The notes below the pieces were generated by a model. The model was not told the origin of the DNA. It made no database searches and saw only the letters and a program-made list of their open reading frames with translations. Position numbers and translations under genes: made by a program. Shown here piece by piece: positions 8,526-18,411 of a DNA stretch of 64,000 nt (positions are counted from its first letter, which is position 1; each line of letters opens with the position of its first letter). Origin of the DNA: Chryseobacterium sp. SORGH_AS_0447 (GTDB lineage Bacteria; Bacteroidota; Bacteroidia; Flavobacteriales; Weeksellaceae); the NCBI RefSeq assembly GCF_030818695.1, contig NZ_JAUTAR010000001.1:3528501-3592500 (forward strand). The letters run 5' to 3'.

Positions 8526-8588
8526 AGATGCAAAAATAAGCTTTTGAAGCTTTAATTATTGACTTATTTAAAATTTAAAACAAAAAAA

Positions 8589-8608
8589 GGACTGCCTTAC
8601 GGCAGCCC
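8589..8608 (-). terminator. Terminator of msrAB
   Basis: Hairpin GGACTGCC / GGCAGCCC (one mismatch) with a TTAC loop, followed by a seven-T run on the minus strand. It lies 31 bases beyond the msrAB stop. Confidence 0.82.
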
Positions 8609-8638
8609 CTTACAATCACTTCTTCACTTTAAAACACT

Positions 8639-9730
8639 TTATTTTTTATCCAGCAGGGAGATATATTCTCCGTAGCCTTTTGCTTTCATTTCCGCTTTAG
8701 GGACAAACTTCAGCGAAGCACTGTTAATACAGTAACGAAGTCCTCCTTTATCTGCCGGCCCGTCATTGAAAACGTGCCCCAAATGCGCATTACCTGTTTT
8801 GCTTCTCACTTCTACCCTGGTCATCCCGTGGGAACGGTCCAGCTTTTCCTCGATCAGCTTTCTCGTAATCGGCTTCGAAAAGCTTGGCCAGCCGCATCCG
8901 GATTCAAATTTATCGGTAGAAATAAACAGTGGTTCTCCCGTTGTAATATCCACATAAATTCCTTCCCGGGTTTCGTCCCAATATTCATTCTGGAACGCCA
9001 TTTCAGTACCATTTTCCTGGGTTACGTTATACTGTTCGGCAGTCAGTTTTTCTTTTAAAACCTTTCTGTCCTGTCTCTGGTACTGGTTTTCCTTTTTCGG
9101 CGGGTTGGCATTTCTCGCCATTTCAAACAATCCCGGTTCGATGTGGCAGTATCCTCCCGGATTTTTATCCAAATAATCCTGATGATAATCTTCCGCTCTG
9201 TAGAAATTTTTCAGAGGAATAGTTTCCACAACCACCGGCTTGCTGTAATTTTTTGCCAGTTTGGCCACCTCAGCTTTTATAATGGCTTCGGTTTCCTTAT
9301 CTGTAGAATAAATTCCTGTCCGGTACTGGTTTCCTCTGTCATTTCCCTGCTGATCAATACTTGTAGGATCTATGGTTTTAAAATACAGATCGATCAACAA
9401 TTTTACATCTACCACTTCAGGATCATACTTTACTTTTACGGTTTCCGCAAAACCTGTCGTATGGCTTACCACTTCTTCATAGGTTGGGTTTTTGGTATTT
9501 CCGTTGGCATATCCTACTTCTGTACCGGTTACCCCTCTTACCTGTTGAAAAAAATGTTCGGTTCCCCAGAAACATCCTCCTGCAAAATAAATTTCTTTTA
9601 CATTTTTATTATCCATAATGGTCTCATTTTCTTTCTTGGCTTCTGTCGACTTTGGCTTGGCATCTCCACAGCTTGTCGCAAAAACCGCGATACCCAGAAC
9701 AACGCTGAGCAATATTAATAGGTTCTTCAT
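8639..9730 (-). CDS. msrAB: Bifunctional methionine sulfoxide reductase MsrA/MsrB, lipoprotein
   Basis: About 363 residues. It repairs both S- and R-epimers of methionine sulfoxide, here in the envelope. The signal sequence ends in a lipobox (ATSC). The MsrA domain has the catalytic GCFWG and YHQDYL. The MsrB domain has [18 protein letters not shown] and the catalytic cysteine in RYCINSASL, and lacks the usual MsrB zinc CxxC pairs. The start at 9730 (MKNLLILLS) is preferred to the in-frame ATG at 9748, because it gives a normal lipoprotein signal and follows an A-rich leader. The A-then-B domain order is common in Bacteroidota. Single gene with its own terminator. Confidence 0.95.
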   Translation of the reverse strand: MKNLLILLSVVLGIAVFATSCGDAKPKSTEAKKENETIMDNKNVKEIYFAGGCFWGTEHFFQQVRGVTGTEVGYANGNTKNPTYEEVVSHTTGFAETVKVKYDPEVVDVKLLIDLYFKTIDPTSIDQQGNDRGNQYRTGIYSTDKETEAIIKAEVAKLAKNYSKPVVVETIPLKNFYRAEDYHQDYLDKNPGGYCHIEPGLFEMARNANPPKKENQYQRQDRKVLKEKLTAEQYNVTQENGTEMAFQNEYWDETREGIYVDITTGEPLFISTDKFESGCGWPSFSKPITRKLIEEKLDRSHGMTRVEVRSKTGNAHLGHVFNDGPADKGGLRYCINSASLKFVPKAEMKAKGYGEYISLLDKK

Positions 9731-10205
9731 TTTTATTTTTATATCCATTTCAAATCTTTCTTTTCTTCATTAAAAATCGGCATATATTTAGTTGCAAATT
9801 TCGAACTAATTTTCATGTGATTTCAAAGATAATCTCTATCTCGATGATAGCACGTCTGCAAGATTTCCTTACACTATCATTTACGAAAAATATCAGTAAA
9901 CGGATTTGATAATACGGAAAAATTATCTATTCAGCCGGATTTAAATTTATCTATTTTCTTAAAACGCGATGAGTTGCAAAGATGTTGTGGATATTGGTAT
10001 ATTTCTCGTTCGCAAAGGCGTTCCACTCAGCAAATGAACATTATTTCGTAAAGAGCTATCATATATACCTGTATGTAAAATTAATCTGAATCGGGTTAGC
10101 TTTTTATTTACACCAGGAAAATAAGAGATTGTTATTAATTTTACGAGGTAAAACAGTAAATTTGCATCTTATCAAAATTTGTAAAAAAGCAAAGCAATAT
10201 AGATC
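9731..10205. other. Divergent intergenic region msrAB / alaS
   Basis: About 475 bases with no gene. The alaS -7 element is at 10157-10164. A near-match GAAATTTG faces msrAB around 9790-9797 on the minus strand. The middle part (9830-10100) holds no recognisable element. Confidence 0.5.
10157..10164 (+). promoter_or_regulatory. -7 element for alaS
   Basis: TAAATTTG, an exact TAnnTTTG, 41 bases before the ATG. The -33 position reads TTA rather than TTG. Confidence 0.55.
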
Positions 10206-12809
10206 ATGACATCACAAGAGATCCGTCAGAAATTTTTAGATTATTTTAAAAGTAAAGACCACCTGATTGTTCCTTCTGCACCGATTGTGCTGAAAGACGA
10301 CCCTACTTTAATGTTTTCCAATTCAGGGATGACGCAGTTCAAAGATTATTTTTTAGGCTATAAAGAGCCTAAAGCCCCGAGAATTGCCGATACCCAAAAA
10401 TGTTTGAGGGTTTCCGGAAAACATAACGATCTGGATGATGTGGGAAGAGATACCTACCATCACACTATGTTTGAAATGTTGGGGAACTGGTCTTTCGGAA
10501 ATTATTTTAAAAAGGATGCGATTGCTTTTGCCTGGGAATTACTAACGGAAGTTTACGGAATTCCGAAAGAAAACCTGTATGTAACGATTTTTGAAGGAGA
10601 TGCTTCTGAAAACCTGGAAAGGGATCAGGATGCTTATGATTTCTGGAAATCCCACATTTCCGAAGACAGAATTATCAACGGAAACAAAAAAGACAACTTC
10701 TGGGAAATGGGTGAAAGCGGGCCGTGCGGGCCATGTTCCGAAATCCATGTCGATTTAAGAAGTGAGGAAGAAAAAGCCAGCGTTTCCGGATTGGAACTGG
10801 TAAACAACGATCATCCGCAGGTTGTGGAAGTATGGAACCTGGTTTTCATGGAATTCAACAGAAAAGCGGATAAGTCTCTGGAAAAGCTTCCTGCACAGCA
10901 TGTGGATACAGGAATGGGCTTTGAACGTCTGTGTATGGCGCTTCAGGGAAAATCTTCCAATTATGATACGGATGTTTTCACTCCTTTAATTGCTAAGGTG
11001 GAGGAACTTTCCGGTAAAAAATACACCGGGATTTTAGAAGACGAAAAAGATATTGCCATCCGGGTGGTAGTAGATCATATCCGGGCGGTTTCTTTTGCAA
11101 TCGCAGACGGGCAACTGCCTTCCAACGGAGGGGCAGGTTATGTGATCCGAAGAATTTTAAGAAGGGGGATTTCCTACTCTTACCGTTTTCTGGATATGAA
11201 AGAACCGTTCTTATTCCAACTGGTTGCTGTTCTTCAGGAGCAGATGGGCCCATTCTTCCCGGAACTGGAAAAGCAGGGAACGCTGGTAACCGAAGTGATT
11301 AAAAGTGAAGAGGAATCTTTCTTAAAAACCATTGAGAACGGACTGATCCGGGTAGAAAGATTAATTCAGCAGACGATTGCCAACAACCAGAAAGTATTGC
11401 CTACTGATGAAGTTTTTGAACTTTTCGATACCTATGGTTTTCCGGATGACCTTACGCGGATTATTGCGGAAGAAAAAGGACTGACCATTGATGAAGAAGG
11501 TTTTAAAGCAAAGAAAAAAGAACAGCAGGAACGTTCAAAAGCAGATTCCGCCCAGAAAGTTTACGATTGGGTAACGCTGGAAGAAAGAGACGAAAATTTC
11601 GTAGGTTACGATAAATTTGAATCTGAAACCTATATTACAAGATACCGAAAAATAGAAAACAAAGACGGCGAATTTTATCAGGTAGTTCTTAGCGAATCAC
11701 CATTCTACCCGCAGGGTGGTGGCCAGGTAGGTGATAAAGGCGTCCTTGAAAATGCGACGGAAAGCTTTGAAGTGCTGCAGACCGAAAAAGAAAACGGACT
11801 GATCATTTCATTGATCAACGGTCTTCCAAAAGATGCCGGAGCGCTTTTCTACGCAAAAGTAAACGCGGGTGAAAGAAAAAATTCCCAGGCCAACCACTCG
11901 GTAACCCATTTGCTGCACGAGGCATTAAGAGAAGTACTCGGAACCCACGTGGAGCAGAAAGGTTCGTTTGTAGGACCGGACTATCTTCGTTTCGACTTTT
12001 CCCACTTCAATAAAATGACGGAGGAAGAACTGGAACTGGTAGAAAACAAAGTGAATGCAAAAATCAAAGAAAGCATCGCTTTACAGGAATTCAGGAACAT
12101 CCCGATCCAGGAAGCTTTGGATAAGGGAGCTATGGCCCTGTTCGGCGAGAAATACGGCGACAGTGTACGAATGATCCAGTTCGGAAGCTCTAAGGAATTG
12201 TGCGGAGGAACCCACGTAAAAAACACCATTGAGATCGGCCATTTCAAAATTGTTTCCGAAAATTCGGCTGCGGCAGGAATCAGAAGAATTGAAGCCATTT
12301 CGGGAGATAAGGCGGAGGAATATTTCAAAAACCTTGAAAAACAGATTACTGAGCTTTCCCAGTTATTGAAATCCAAAGATGTCGTACGTTCTATTGAAAA
12401 GCTAATGGAAGAAAACGCATCGCTGAAATCGGAAATCGATGCCCTGAAAAAAGAAAAGGCAAAAGGAGAAATCGGCGAATGGAAAGGAGCTTATGAGCAA
12501 AAAGGTGATAAATTACTTCTGGTAAAGAGAACTTCTCTGGATGCAGGCTCGGTAAAAGATATTGTCTTCCAGCTGAAGAAAGAAATCCCGACTTCCATAA
12601 CGGTTATTTTGTCCGACGCAGACGGAAAACCAATGATTACCGTGGGCGTTTCAGATGATTTGGCAGGAATTTACCAGGCTGGAGCGCTTATTAAGGAATT
12701 AGCGAAAGAAATCCAGGGCGGCGGCGGCGGAAATCCGGGCTTTGCCACAGCAGGAGGAAAAAACCTTGATGGACTGGAAAACGCCTATCAGAAAGCATTG
12801 AATCTTTAA
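10206..12809 (+). CDS. alaS: Alanine--tRNA ligase
   Basis: 867 residues, the full length of bacterial AlaRS, which charges tRNA-Ala and edits Ser/Gly. Seen: the class II aminoacylation domain from residue 1 (FSNSGMTQFKDYFLG), motif 2/3 regions (YHHTMFEMLGNWSFGNYFKK and GAGYVIRRILRRG), the editing-domain zinc site (HSVTHLLHEAL and CGGTHV), a coiled coil near 700-760, and the C-terminal DHHA1-type glycine-rich loop (GGGGGNPGFATAGG). Single gene closed by a strong terminator at 12868. Confidence 0.98.
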   Translation: MTSQEIRQKFLDYFKSKDHLIVPSAPIVLKDDPTLMFSNSGMTQFKDYFLGYKEPKAPRIADTQKCLRVSGKHNDLDDVGRDTYHHTMFEMLGNWSFGNYFKKDAIAFAWELLTEVYGIPKENLYVTIFEGDASENLERDQDAYDFWKSHISEDRIINGNKKDNFWEMGESGPCGPCSEIHVDLRSEEEKASVSGLELVNNDHPQVVEVWNLVFMEFNRKADKSLEKLPAQHVDTGMGFERLCMALQGKSSNYDTDVFTPLIAKVEELSGKKYTGILEDEKDIAIRVVVDHIRAVSFAIADGQLPSNGGAGYVIRRILRRGISYSYRFLDMKEPFLFQLVAVLQEQMGPFFPELEKQGTLVTEVIKSEEESFLKTIENGLIRVERLIQQTIANNQKVLPTDEVFELFDTYGFPDDLTRIIAEEKGLTIDEEGFKAKKKEQQERSKADSAQKVYDWVTLEERDENFVGYDKFESETYITRYRKIENKDGEFYQVVLSESPFYPQGGGQVGDKGVLENATESFEVLQTEKENGLIISLINGLPKDAGALFYAKVNAGERKNSQANHSVTHLLHEALREVLGTHVEQKGSFVGPDYLRFDFSHFNKMTEEELELVENKVNAKIKESIALQEFRNIPIQEALDKGAMALFGEKYGDSVRMIQFGSSKELCGGTHVKNTIEIGHFKIVSENSAAAGIRRIEAISGDKAEEYFKNLEKQITELSQLLKSKDVVRSIEKLMEENASLKSEIDALKKEKAKGEIGEWKGAYEQKGDKLLLVKRTSLDAGSVKDIVFQLKKEIPTSITVILSDADGKPMITVGVSDDLAGIYQAGALIKELAKEIQGGGGGNPGFATAGGKNLDGLENAYQKALNL

Positions 12810-12867
12810 TCTGATCAAGAATAACTTTACAGCTTTGCAATAATCTGCAAAGACTTTATGATAAATA

Positions 12868-12899
12868 AATCCCGTTCAGTTTTTTGAACGGGATTCGTT
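12868..12899 (+). terminator. Terminator of alaS
   Basis: Stem AATCCCGTTCA / TGAACGGGATT (11 bp) around a T-rich loop, followed by CGTTTTG. Confidence 0.82.
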
Positions 12900-13344
12900 T
12901 TGTGAACGAAATAATCCTCCCATTACTTTAGGTTATATTTTACAAATAGCCTTTATAAGTTTAAGACTTATCAATTAAAGTCCGTTCACAAGTTCTCAAC
13001 ACATCTTTCTCTACTATGCTGAAAAAATAATCAAACGAACAGAATGGATGCTTACACCTGATCAGAAGGAAAAAAATTATTAGATCGGTGTTTATTTATG
13101 ATCATGTGGAACTCCATAAATCTGAAAATCTTCAGATTTTTTTTGGTTTAACTCCACTTTGGAACGATTCATGATTAGACAAAAAAAGATAAAATTAACT
13201 TTATCTAATATGTAAATTATTTTAAAATATAATATCATAACACAACTTAATGAATTAATATACAAAATATGTGGTACCAAAAACCACTTTTTATTGAAAA
13301 AATTATACTTACACACATTAATACAAACTACAAAAATTAACATT
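12900..13344. other. Intergenic region alaS to 13345
   Basis: No gene recognised. An isolated terminator-like hairpin lies at 13119-13144 (see its entry). The last 100 bases are very AT-rich and precede the small secreted protein gene. Confidence 0.5.
13119..13144 (+). terminator. Orphan terminator-like hairpin
   Basis: Stem ATCTGAA / TTCAGAT, loop AATC, then eight T. It does not follow a recognised gene, since the alaS terminator is 220 bases upstream. It may close a small RNA or be a chance structure. Confidence 0.45.
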
Positions 13345-13587
13345 ATGAAACCGACACATTTTCTTTCAAAAATTCAGATTGCCGTACTTACATTAATGAC
13401 CAACTTTGCCGTAGTATGGGCAAACGCACAGGAAAAAGCAGCAGACTTAAAAGTTGATGTTGATATGGATAAAGGGGGCAGTTCAGATGGTTTGATGTCC
13501 AATCCTATAGTATGGGTTGCAATAGCGCTGATCCTGATCCTTATCGTTGCTTTGGCAGCAAGAGGAAACGGAAGCAGCAGAGCTTAA
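13345..13587 (+). CDS. Small exported, membrane-anchored protein
   Basis: 80 residues from the ATG at 13345; the in-frame ATG at 13294 would spoil the signal peptide. The signal peptide is MKPTHFLSKIQIAVLTLM.. ending ANAQ. A short acidic linker follows (DLKVDVDMDKGGSSDG), then one transmembrane helix (NPIVWVAIALILILIVALAA) and a short basic tail. Architecture like other small flavobacterial membrane proteins; function unknown. A strong hairpin follows at 13678. Confidence 0.7.
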   Translation: MKPTHFLSKIQIAVLTLMTNFAVVWANAQEKAADLKVDVDMDKGGSSDGLMSNPIVWVAIALILILIVALAARGNGSSRA

Positions 13588-13677
13588 AATAGGCAGATCT
13601 TATTATTTTTCGCCAGCATCTTCTTGCAGCGTTGTAAAAATAACAGATCGATCGTCATTAATCAAATTAATTATAAA

Positions 13678-13704
13678 GAGGCTGTCTAAAATCTAGACAG
13701 CCTC
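13678..13704 (+). terminator. Terminator of the small exported protein gene
   Basis: Perfect 11-bp stem GAGGCTGTCTA / TAGACAGCCTC with loop AAATC. The T-run is weak (ATATTTT). Confidence 0.7.
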
Positions 13705-13983
13705 ATATTTTGAGTACTCGCCAGAAAATTATGCTGAGCCTGAATAAATTCTCTGTTCCCAAAACATACGTCATCAGACTTTCTTCTTCCAGATAGTGCA
13801 TTTGATTCATATTTCAATCAAACTCTTGTCAGGGCGAAAACCATAAATTGTACTATTGGTAAAAACATCCGGCCTCCAGCTTTCCTCTTCCAGCCTGTTA
13901 AACTGATCTCTAACCCGGGTTTCTGCTATTTATTTTAACAAAAGATTATATTTTCTGCTATGGTATTGTAACCTTCTTATCAA

Positions 13984-13991
13984 TAGTTTTG
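13984..13991 (+). promoter_or_regulatory. -7 element for the first DUF5686 gene
   Basis: TAGTTTTG, 21 bases before the ATG at 14013. No TTG at 17-21 bases upstream. Confidence 0.45.
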
Positions 13992-14012
13992 TCTTCTCTA
14001 TAAAGCAAACTA

Positions 14013-16469
14013 ATGACAAAATTCTTAACTCCATTATTTTTATTTTTTACGGTATTGTTTTTCGGGCAGAATCAGCTGAAAGTTTTCAGTAAGGCAGACA
14101 AACGCCCCATTTCCAATGCAGCAGTATATTGTGAGGATGAACTCCTGGGAAAAACCGATCTCAACGGTATTCTATCTTTTAAAACAAAATGTAAAAAGGT
14201 GGAAATCCTGGCCAGTAATTTTCAGGACATAACGGCCGACGTAAAAAAATCAATGGAAGTAATGATGCAGCCTCTATCTGAAAAAATGGGCAACATCGAC
14301 AAAGTAATCATTCAGGATAAAAGCGATCCGAAAGCTTTGAGAATTTTGGATGAAGTCAACAAAAGGGCCAAAGAAAATTCACCTAAATCCCTGGATTCCT
14401 ACAATTTTAAATCCTACGCCAAATTTTCCATTGATGTCGACAAAGATTCGGTGGAGATCTATAAAAATTTCCTGGCGGTAAGAAAAGATTCCCTTTCAAA
14501 AGTGGGTAAAAAAGATCTTAAGCAGACGAAAAAAGATGAAAAAGATTCTCTGACGGCAGAAGATTTTATCCAGGCTTCGTCTGAAGGACAGATGTTCCTA
14601 TGGGAAAAGGCATCCGAGTACAAATATTCCAAAAGCTTTGGCGAAAAAACCAATATTATCGACAACCGGATGTCCGGTTTCAAAAATCCGATTTATGAGG
14701 CGCTGGCCATCAACATTTCCAACCTGGACCGCGTTCCGCGACAGCTGCGGCCCGAAAACAGGAAGCTTTATAATTTTTATCTTTCCGATACCTTACAGCT
14801 TGACGGAAGAAAAACCTATGTAATCAAATTCAAGGAAATCACCGACAAAAAGAAGCAGAATCCCCGAAAGTTCAACGGGAAAATCTATGTAGATTCCGAA
14901 ACCTATGCGTTGAAAAAGTTTGAAAGCGCGAGTAAGAAGAAAAACGAAGGAGAAATCGTTTCGGTCTGGAAGCCCATTGGCGGAAAATGGTTTCTCGATC
15001 ATGAAGACATAAAGGTTAAAATGGGAAACCAGAGTTTTGAAACCTCTAAGAAAGACAGCCTGAAACCGGGAGAAACGACAAAGTACAACGAAAAGGAATT
15101 CGGAAATTATCTCTATGTGAAAAACCGATTTTTTGATTTTGAGCTGAATAAAGAACAAAAAGCTTCCGACTTTAAAGGATATTCGCTCGAAGTGAAGAAT
15201 TCCGACGGAAGCCTGCTGAACCAATACAGAACCGACAGCCTTACGGCGAGGGAACAAGCCACCTACACCAAAATCGACAGCTTCGTACAGAAATACGATT
15301 TTGAAAAAAAGCTGAATACTTTAACCCAGCTGGTCCGCGGAAACCTGCGGTATAAAATTATTGATTTTGACATTACCAGACTTTTCAACTATGATGAATA
15401 CCAGGGAGTACGACTCGGAGCAGGCATCAAGCTGAACGAAAAATTCAGTAAAACCTTTTCACCGGACGGGTATTTCGGATACGGATTCAAGGATCACCGC
15501 TGGAAGTACGGGTTAGGGCTGGACGTAAAACTATCGCAGAAAAGAACTTCAGTCTTCCGGGTGGAATATATCGATGATGTTTTTGCCGCAGGAAGGTTCA
15601 GCAATAATATGTGGGATATGATGACGAAAATTTCAGATCTCCGTCTTGACCTTCACAATTCCACTTTTTATAAAAACCAAAAATGGGGCGCTTCTTTCCT
15701 TTATGATATTTCCAATTCGTTAAGTATGAAAATCGCACTGAATAAAGAGAAACAGCAGGCCCTTTTCGATTATCAATATAAAAATCTCGGCAATGCGTTC
15801 GACAATACCAGCGCTACCCTCTCCCTGAAATTTTCTCCTAATGATAAAAACATTATGACGCCGACCGGAAAATATACCTACGAAAAAGGCTACCCACAAA
15901 TATTCATGAATTATGAACAGGGATTCCGGACGCTGGGAGGAGACTTGGATTACCATAGAATAGATGCTTTAATCATTCATCAGTTCAGGTCTAAACTCGG
16001 CTATACCAACATCAAACTTTTCGGAGGACTCTCTTCCGGAACCGCGCCGATCTGGAAAAACTTTGAAATTGCCGGACAAAGAGACTTGAATTCCAATCAG
16101 TGGAGCTCTGCGATCAGCACGCCAACCAATCTCGGATTTGCCACCATGCCCGCCGGAACTTTCTTTGCCGATAGATTCGCTGCCTTTAAAGTCTCACAAT
16201 ATCTGCCTTTCCGGTTCAAGACTTTAGGAAAAAGATATTCTAATATCGAGCTTGAATATCAGGCGGCCATCGGAAATCTGAAAAATCAGGAAGATCACCG
16301 ATTCATATTCCGGGTGTTGGACCATTATTACCAGGAAGCCGGCGTGATGTGGAACAGCTTTTTGGGAAGCCGCTACAGTGTCGGGTTTTCCTACCGTCTC
16401 GGATATTACCAAACCTCAACATTTAAAGATAACTTCGGGATTAAGTTCAGGCTGAATTTGCTGAATTAA
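14013..16469 (+). CDS. DUF5686 family outer-membrane protein (first copy)
   Basis: 818 residues. Signal peptide (MTKFLTPLFLFFTVLFFGQ), then a carboxypeptidase-regulatory-like beta-sandwich of about 75 residues (KRPISNAAVYCEDELLGKTD), then the DUF5686 region. The last 400 residues alternate in the way of a large outer-membrane beta-barrel. It is a paralogue of the protein at 20606-22810, with many shared blocks (DKSDPKAL.IL, NSPK.LDSY, FGGDL.Y.R.DAL), but has the extra N-terminal sandwich. Role unknown; the fold suggests an outer-membrane transporter or assembly protein. A terminator follows at 16514. Confidence 0.85.
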   Translation: MTKFLTPLFLFFTVLFFGQNQLKVFSKADKRPISNAAVYCEDELLGKTDLNGILSFKTKCKKVEILASNFQDITADVKKSMEVMMQPLSEKMGNIDKVIIQDKSDPKALRILDEVNKRAKENSPKSLDSYNFKSYAKFSIDVDKDSVEIYKNFLAVRKDSLSKVGKKDLKQTKKDEKDSLTAEDFIQASSEGQMFLWEKASEYKYSKSFGEKTNIIDNRMSGFKNPIYEALAINISNLDRVPRQLRPENRKLYNFYLSDTLQLDGRKTYVIKFKEITDKKKQNPRKFNGKIYVDSETYALKKFESASKKKNEGEIVSVWKPIGGKWFLDHEDIKVKMGNQSFETSKKDSLKPGETTKYNEKEFGNYLYVKNRFFDFELNKEQKASDFKGYSLEVKNSDGSLLNQYRTDSLTAREQATYTKIDSFVQKYDFEKKLNTLTQLVRGNLRYKIIDFDITRLFNYDEYQGVRLGAGIKLNEKFSKTFSPDGYFGYGFKDHRWKYGLGLDVKLSQKRTSVFRVEYIDDVFAAGRFSNNMWDMMTKISDLRLDLHNSTFYKNQKWGASFLYDISNSLSMKIALNKEKQQALFDYQYKNLGNAFDNTSATLSLKFSPNDKNIMTPTGKYTYEKGYPQIFMNYEQGFRTLGGDLDYHRIDALIIHQFRSKLGYTNIKLFGGLSSGTAPIWKNFEIAGQRDLNSNQWSSAISTPTNLGFATMPAGTFFADRFAAFKVSQYLPFRFKTLGKRYSNIELEYQAAIGNLKNQEDHRFIFRVLDHYYQEAGVMWNSFLGSRYSVGFSYRLGYYQTSTFKDNFGIKFRLNLLN

Positions 16470-16513
16470 TTTCATTATAGAACTTCATTGATGAAAAACA
16501 ATTGTTTCGACCG

Positions 16514-16539
16514 AAGCGGACTTTTAGTCCGCTTTTTTT
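16514..16539 (+). terminator. Terminator of the first DUF5686 gene
   Basis: Stem AAGCGGACT / AGTCCGCTT with a TTT loop, followed by a T-run. The same stem sequence recurs at 35975-35996. Confidence 0.88.
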
Positions 16540-16840
16540 GTTTCCCGCAGATTTCATAGATAATGGCGCATACTTATAGTGTTTAAAACTTTCACATAAT
16601 GACACAAAGCTTGTCTATCCCGTAGTGATCTAAACTAGTATTAGAGAATTGTCCGAGTTAAAAACTTAAATCTCATGTTTCTCATGGGTCGGATTTTTTT
16701 CAGTTTAAATTCCTTCAGATTAACCCCCATTATTTTGATCCATTCTAATTATTGAAACTCCCGTAACATTCCATTCCTTTTAATAAGGAAAATTTAATTT
16801 CCCTACCACAACTATTAAAATTCAGTTCATACCGGAATCC

Positions 16841-16848
16841 TAGTTTTG
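16841..16848 (+). promoter_or_regulatory. -7 element for the PhoX-like gene
   Basis: TAGTTTTG, 22 bases before the ATG at 16870. Exact TAnnTTTG; the -33 element is unclear. Confidence 0.5.
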
Positions 16849-16869
16849 CACCATCGAAATAAAGCAATT

Positions 16870-18348
16870 ATGAAAATCCACAAAACAATGGGAGTTCTGT
16901 TTTTAGCAGCAGCACTTTTCCAGAACTGTAATGATGAAACAACGGATCCTAATGAAAATCCGGTAAACCAGAACATCAAAATTGAGAACTTCTCTAAAGA
17001 ACCAGCCTTCGCCTACGGAATGAGCGGTTTCGAAAACCTGAACATCACCACTTTACTTTCCAGCTCCGATGTGCTTGCCGGAAGCCCGAACTTCGTGTTT
17101 GCAGGACAGCCGGACGGAATGGGCATCATGAAAGATCCGAATTCAGAAGGATACCTGATGATCACTAACCATGAAATTACGAAATCCGTTTCACGAGTTT
17201 ACCTGGATAAAACTTTCAAGCCGGTAAAAGGGGAATATATCCTGAACGGGATTGGAGGAATGACCAGATTATGTTCTGCAACATTGGCTACCGTAGCCGA
17301 GCACGGTTTCAGCGCTTTCCTTACAGCCGGGGAATCCGGGGAAGAAAGTATGGTGCACGCACTTAATCCGCTGGCGGCAGTTGCTCAGGCAGCAGACCAG
17401 TCAAGAGTGAAGCCGGCTTTGGGAAAAGCATCAATGGAAAATGCCGTTCCGCTTCCTAAAGATGTTTCCAACGGGAAAACCTATATCGTCATCGGTGAAG
17501 ACCAGTCTTTCAGCTCTTCCCACCAGTCGGCTGGACAGCTGATCATGTACGTATCCGATACCCAGGGTGACCTGAATAACGGAAAATTATATGCATTGAA
17601 AAGAACCAACAACAATTATACGGAAACCAACATGACGAAAGGAAACCAGTATGATGTTGAATTCGTGGAAATCTCCAATGCGAAAAACCTTACCGGAGCA
17701 CAGATCAACCAGAAGAATATCGATAACAACGCAATCCGTTTTTCCAGAGTTGAAGATGTAGATTACAGAAAAGGAGCCGGAAAAGGAAGAGAAATCTACT
17801 TTACCGCTACCGGAGAATCTTCAGATGGGGTAAATCCTAAGGCAGGACTTACGATGTGGGGAAGAGTATACAAGCTTGTCCTGAACGAAAGCAACATGCT
17901 TAGCGGAAAACTTGAAGTAGTAGCAGAAGGAGATTCCAGCCCGGGAAGCAACCTGATCAACCCGGATAACCTTTGTGTAACGGAAAATTTTGTATACATC
18001 CAGGAAGATGGTGATTCTTACTATCCTGCTGCGACTCACGATTCTTACATCTGGCAGCTGAACATCAGCACGAAGCAGTACAAGCCGTGGCTGAACATGA
18101 AGCATAACAGAAACGATGCAGCATGGCAGACGGCCTACAACCAATCGGGACAGCTTACGAAATGGGGATCTTGGGAATACGGTGCGATGATCGACATTTC
18201 AGACATCATCGGGGTTCCTAATACTTTTGCGGTAAATATCCACTCGCACACTTGGCAGAAAGATGCATTTGCCAACGCAGACGGTGCCGGAGTAAATACC
18301 AACAAAGAAGGCGGACAGACCCTGATCATCAGAAACGTTCAAAAATAA
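16870..18348 (+). CDS. PhoX-like (DUF839) lipoprotein
   Basis: 492 residues from the ATG at 16870; an in-frame TTG at 16846 is rejected. Lipobox ALFQNC near residue 20. The body looks like a PhoX/DUF839 beta-propeller: GGMTRLCSAT, EDQSF, KGAGKGREIYFTATGE, LINPDNLCVTENFVYIQEDGD and a closing NIHSHTWQ. PhoX enzymes are calcium/iron-dependent periplasmic phosphatases, but classical PhoX is Tat-exported and cytosolic folding is not implied here. A hairpin with T-run separates it from the peroxidase gene 64 bases downstream, which may share its transcription in part. Enzyme activity is inferred only. Confidence 0.6.
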   Translation: MKIHKTMGVLFLAAALFQNCNDETTDPNENPVNQNIKIENFSKEPAFAYGMSGFENLNITTLLSSSDVLAGSPNFVFAGQPDGMGIMKDPNSEGYLMITNHEITKSVSRVYLDKTFKPVKGEYILNGIGGMTRLCSATLATVAEHGFSAFLTAGESGEESMVHALNPLAAVAQAADQSRVKPALGKASMENAVPLPKDVSNGKTYIVIGEDQSFSSSHQSAGQLIMYVSDTQGDLNNGKLYALKRTNNNYTETNMTKGNQYDVEFVEISNAKNLTGAQINQKNIDNNAIRFSRVEDVDYRKGAGKGREIYFTATGESSDGVNPKAGLTMWGRVYKLVLNESNMLSGKLEVVAEGDSSPGSNLINPDNLCVTENFVYIQEDGDSYYPAATHDSYIWQLNISTKQYKPWLNMKHNRNDAAWQTAYNQSGQLTKWGSWEYGAMIDISDIIGVPNTFAVNIHSHTWQKDAFANADGAGVNTNKEGGQTLIIRNVQK

Positions 18349-18370
18349 TTTTACTAATCATTCTTAACCG

Positions 18371-18402
18371 GTATCAATAGGAGAAATTCTATTGATACTT
18401 TT
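18371..18402 (+). terminator. Hairpin with T-run between the PhoX-like and peroxidase genes
   Basis: Perfect 10-bp stem GTATCAATAG / CTATTGATAC, 8-base loop, then TTTTT. It ends only about 10 bases before the next ATG (18412), so it terminates the first gene and could also modulate the second. Confidence 0.75.
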
Positions 18403-18411
18403 TCATATCCC

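Larger units (their letters stand above)
13588..14012. other. Intergenic region 13588-14012
   Basis: Contains the terminator at 13678-13704 and the -7 element of the next gene at 13984. The 270 bases between show nothing recognisable. Confidence 0.5.
16470..16869. other. Intergenic region 16470-16869
   Basis: Holds a terminator at 16514-16534 and, at its end, the -7 element of the next gene. Between them, TCCGA at about 16651 can pair with TCGGA at about 16689, just before seven T; this is a weak terminator-like signal. No gene. Confidence 0.5.
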
